Below are positions 30,462 through 32,095 of a stretch of DNA of 32,095 nucleotides, piece by piece (position 1 is the first letter of the stretch; each line of letters begins with the position of its first letter). The stretch comes from a virus. The DNA is taken from positions 1 through 32,095 of IMG/VR virus record IMGVR_UViG_3300030090_003172, one strand, 5' to 3'. The notes under the pieces were generated by a model. That model made no database searches. It saw only the letters and a program-made list of their open reading frames with translations, and was not told the origin of the DNA. Both the position numbers and the translations under genes were made by a program.

Positions 30462-30674
30462 ATGGGAATTGTTAAAAAATTAATTGAGGAAGATCATTCG
30501 CTGGAAGAATGTAACGCAGACATCCATCAAGACTGCGTAGAGGGGCTGGCTAGAGTCATGTTTGATTTGTCGAGCGATCAGTTTACGGCATTGTGTTACA
30601 AGGTTGGCGTTACCAAATCAGAAGTCTGGAAAATTGCGTACAACCAAACGAAAGGGGTTGCAGATGGGAAATAA
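30462..30674 (+). CDS. Small possible HTH protein, first rightward early gene
   Basis: A 70-residue acidic protein starting MGIVKKLIEEDHSLEEC. FTALCYKVGVTKSEVWKIAY fits a helix-turn-helix spacing (small residue, then Gly four on, Val six further), though not strongly. GGAGACTACT-ATG sets the start. As the first gene opposite Cro it could be a second regulator; I recognise no family. Confidence 0.55.
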   Translation: MGIVKKLIEEDHSLEECNADIHQDCVEGLARVMFDLSSDQFTALCYKVGVTKSEVWKIAYNQTKGVADGK

Positions 30675-30906
30675 AAAGATAATTCACCAAACTGATAATG
30701 AAATTATTTTATCGTTAAAACAAATTAACGAAGTCAATGAGCGACTGCAAAAAGAACTTATTGACATTAGCGACAAGGTAAACAATTTGAAGAGTTACTT
30801 GTTGAAAAATCGTCATCACGCCGATACGTGCATTGTATATCATGAAGCCTACCAATCCGCACTAAATGAAAGACTTTCAAATTACAAACAACAGAAAGGA
30901 AATTAA
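30664..30906 (+). CDS. Small coiled-coil protein
   Basis: An 80-residue protein starting MGNKKIIHQTDNEIIL with a helical coiled coil (LKQINEVNERLQKELIDISDKVNNL) and a His/Tyr-containing end. Overlaps the previous gene by 11 bases. The longer open frame to 30562 lies under that gene and is not used. Function unknown. Confidence 0.6.
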   Translation: MGNKKIIHQTDNEIILSLKQINEVNERLQKELIDISDKVNNLKSYLLKNRHHADTCIVYHEAYQSALNERLSNYKQQKGN

Positions 30907-31350
30907 ATGAATTTAACCGGAAAAATAACTGCCGCCGAAATGAATCCTAGCGGAAAATCTCTTAAGATTACATTTGAAGGGGTGCATGGCGAGGAATCTA
31001 CAGTTTTTGCAAAAAAACCGAACCTCGGATTGATGGAGATGGTCGGACAAACCGTTCAATATTCTGTATACGACAGTGAATTTCAAGGACGCACAAACCA
31101 GTGGATTGAAACTTTCAAAACAACAGCACCAAGTGTAAATCAAGTTAATTCTGCTCCCCAAACGTCACCAAATAAAATCAATCCAGCCAGTTACATGCCT
31201 TTTGTTAGCAATGGGATTGCTCACGCCATCCAAGCCGGATTAATCAAAAATATTGGTGATGTTGGTGTTTGGACAACAGAATTTGCGAAAGCTGGCAGAA
31301 ACGCTGTGAGCGGTGAGACTCCTACAACTGAAGGGGATGTGCCGTTTTGA
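30907..31350 (+). CDS. SSB-like protein with DVPF tip
   Basis: A 147-residue protein. Residues 1-70 look like an OB-fold (LTGKITAAEMNPSGKSLKIT, VFAKKPN, VGQTVQYSVYD). A Ser/Pro/Asn linker (75-92) leads to a helical segment (PFVSNGIAHAIQAGLIKNIG) seen in phage SSB-type proteins as I recall. It ends TTEGDVPF, matching the acidic DxxIPF-type tip by which SSBs recruit partner enzymes. Expected to coat single-stranded DNA near the exonuclease. Ribosome site AAAGGAAATTAA-ATG. Confidence 0.65.
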   Translation: MNLTGKITAAEMNPSGKSLKITFEGVHGEESTVFAKKPNLGLMEMVGQTVQYSVYDSEFQGRTNQWIETFKTTAPSVNQVNSAPQTSPNKINPASYMPFVSNGIAHAIQAGLIKNIGDVGVWTTEFAKAGRNAVSGETPTTEGDVPF

Positions 31351-31592
31351 AGGAGCATTTTTATGTTTTTGGAGTTACATCTGACAGATTCAATGACGAA
31401 ACATTTGTAATTTCCACGTCTTTTGACAAAATTCTTAGCCAAGAAGAAATTAACGCCTTTGTTTTGCAAGAGTGTGCAAGGGAGTTGAAGGTAAGCCCTA
31501 ACAATTTGCTTGTCGATGTGGAATTTGCGTTTTATTCTGAGTCGGAAATTCAGCCGCTAAATCTTGATCGGTCAAAAAAGGAGATAAATTGA
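31347..31592 (+). CDS. Small hypothetical protein with TTG start
   Basis: An 81-residue acidic protein (KEHFYVFGVTSDRFNDETF..., ending LNLDRSKKEIN). No ATG or GTG is available near the 5' end, so TTG at 31347, overlapping the SSB stop, is the likely start, with AAGGGG ten bases upstream. Its stop overlaps the exonuclease ATG (TGATG). Function unknown. Confidence 0.6.
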   Translation: MKEHFYVFGVTSDRFNDETFVISTSFDKILSQEEINAFVLQECARELKVSPNNLLVDVEFAFYSESEIQPLNLDRSKKEIN

Positions 31593-32095
31593 TGTCTATC
31601 TACAAACTTTATAATGGCGATGTTGAATTGCATTTTGATGAAAAGAAACATACTTATAAAGTTGATAGACAACTTGTAGCAAGCGTAACAGGCATAACTG
31701 GTGTTGTTACAAGCCCTGCGTTGATGTATTGGGCGGTCAATCAGGCTACCGATTATGTTTCTAGAAATTGGAAAGCTGGAACCGTTTATGACGAAATACA
31801 AATTAAAGAAATTTTAGAAGATGCAAAAAAAGCCCATCGCAAAACTTCAAGTAGTGCCGCATTGATTGGCACAATTACGCACGATTACGTCCAAAGGTAT
31901 AGCCTCTATCGGCAAAAGAAAATTGACAAGCCCCGACTTCCTGTTAATCCGTTGGCTGAAAAAGCTTGTCTCCAATTTGTCGATTGGGTGGACAAAAACG
32001 ATGTGACCTTCCACGACACCGAATTTAAAATCTACTCTAAGAAATATAATTTTGCTGGCACTGTGGATGCTGACATAACCATTAACAAAAAACGA
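31590..32095. repeat. Right copy of divergent 506-bp end repeat
   Basis: Aligns to 1-506 as described for the left copy. Its upstream context (the stop of the 81-residue gene overlapping the exonuclease start) supplies what is missing before base 1, consistent with a circular or permuted molecule. Confidence 0.9.
31592..32095 (+). CDS. RecB-like exonuclease, partial second allele
   Basis: The first 168 codons of the same exonuclease as at 3-758, cut by the window end. It keeps GxxxH, E144 and the GTVDAD strand, with only E70Q and D76E. The rate of silent change shows the gene is under strong purifying selection. Confidence 0.85.
   Translation, partial: MSIYKLYNGDVELHFDEKKHTYKVDRQLVASVTGITGVVTSPALMYWAVNQATDYVSRNWKAGTVYDEIQIKEILEDAKKAHRKTSSSAALIGTITHDYVQRYSLYRQKKIDKPRLPVNPLAEKACLQFVDWVDKNDVTFHDTEFKIYSKKYNFAGTVDADITINKKR

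Noticed and set aside
1-32095. Integrase, attachment site, tRNA or CRISPR array
   Set aside because: Looked for on both strands; no tyrosine or serine recombinase signature, no tRNA-like clover leaf or spaced repeats seen.
31592-32095. True tandem gene duplication of the exonuclease
   Set aside because: Sharp identical flanks ending exactly at both window edges fit an assembly bubble better; kept as an alternative in the findings.

Overview
This window is close to one complete genome of a small tailed phage, most likely a short-tailed (podovirus-type) marine phage of a Gram-negative, probably alphaproteobacterial, host. That assignment rests on recalled family resemblance, not on a search. 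Portal, scaffold, coat, head-tail adaptor, P22 gp10-like hub and internal virion proteins are present. Tail-tube, sheath and tape-measure genes are absent. I found no integrase, DNA or RNA polymerase, helicase, tRNA or CRISPR. The last 506 bases (31590-32095) repeat the first 506 with 48 mismatches, nearly all silent, flanked by perfectly matching blocks. The molecule therefore probably circularises or is circularly permuted, and its two ends carry different population alleles of the same exonuclease gene.

Layout, treating the window as a circle. (1) A rightward early operon runs from about 30.4 kb through the window end to 2.2 kb: a small possible HTH protein, a coiled-coil protein, an SSB-like protein with a DVPF tip, a RecB-like exonuclease, a cysteine-peptidase-like protein and small conserved genes, with a strong terminator at 1659-1686. 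(2) A leftward early operon runs from 30.3 to 27.5 kb: a P22-Cro-like repressor with an apparently leaderless mRNA, an O/DnaD-type replication initiator, small zinc proteins, a Ref-like HNH nuclease, a Holliday-resolvase-like nuclease and a possible antiterminator. The order resembles lambda cro-O-nin-Q. (3) A small rightward accessory cluster lies at 26.6-27.6 kb, beside two leftward single-gene units at 25.7-26.5 kb with nearly identical promoters. (4) A long leftward late block runs from 25.6 to 2.2 kb: basic peptide, low-complexity protein, terminases, a polyvalent-type protein, portal, scaffold, coat, adaptor, hub, internal virion proteins, tail fibre, then a lysis and small-membrane-protein cassette ending in an M15 endolysin. 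The late block converges with the rightward operon at 2204-2235.

How it works together (inference): a compact switch at 30.33-30.40 kb controls divergent early operons. A dyad of the form TNAAC-N4-GTTNA sits between the -35 and -10 there and again in the promoter ahead of the terminase genes, suggesting that one regulator controls both. Replication would rely on host polymerase and helicase recruited by the initiator, with phage recombination enzymes. The internal virion proteins and the polyvalent-type proteins beside the terminase share a recurrent GLL motif, often C-terminal, which may be a packaging or assembly tag.
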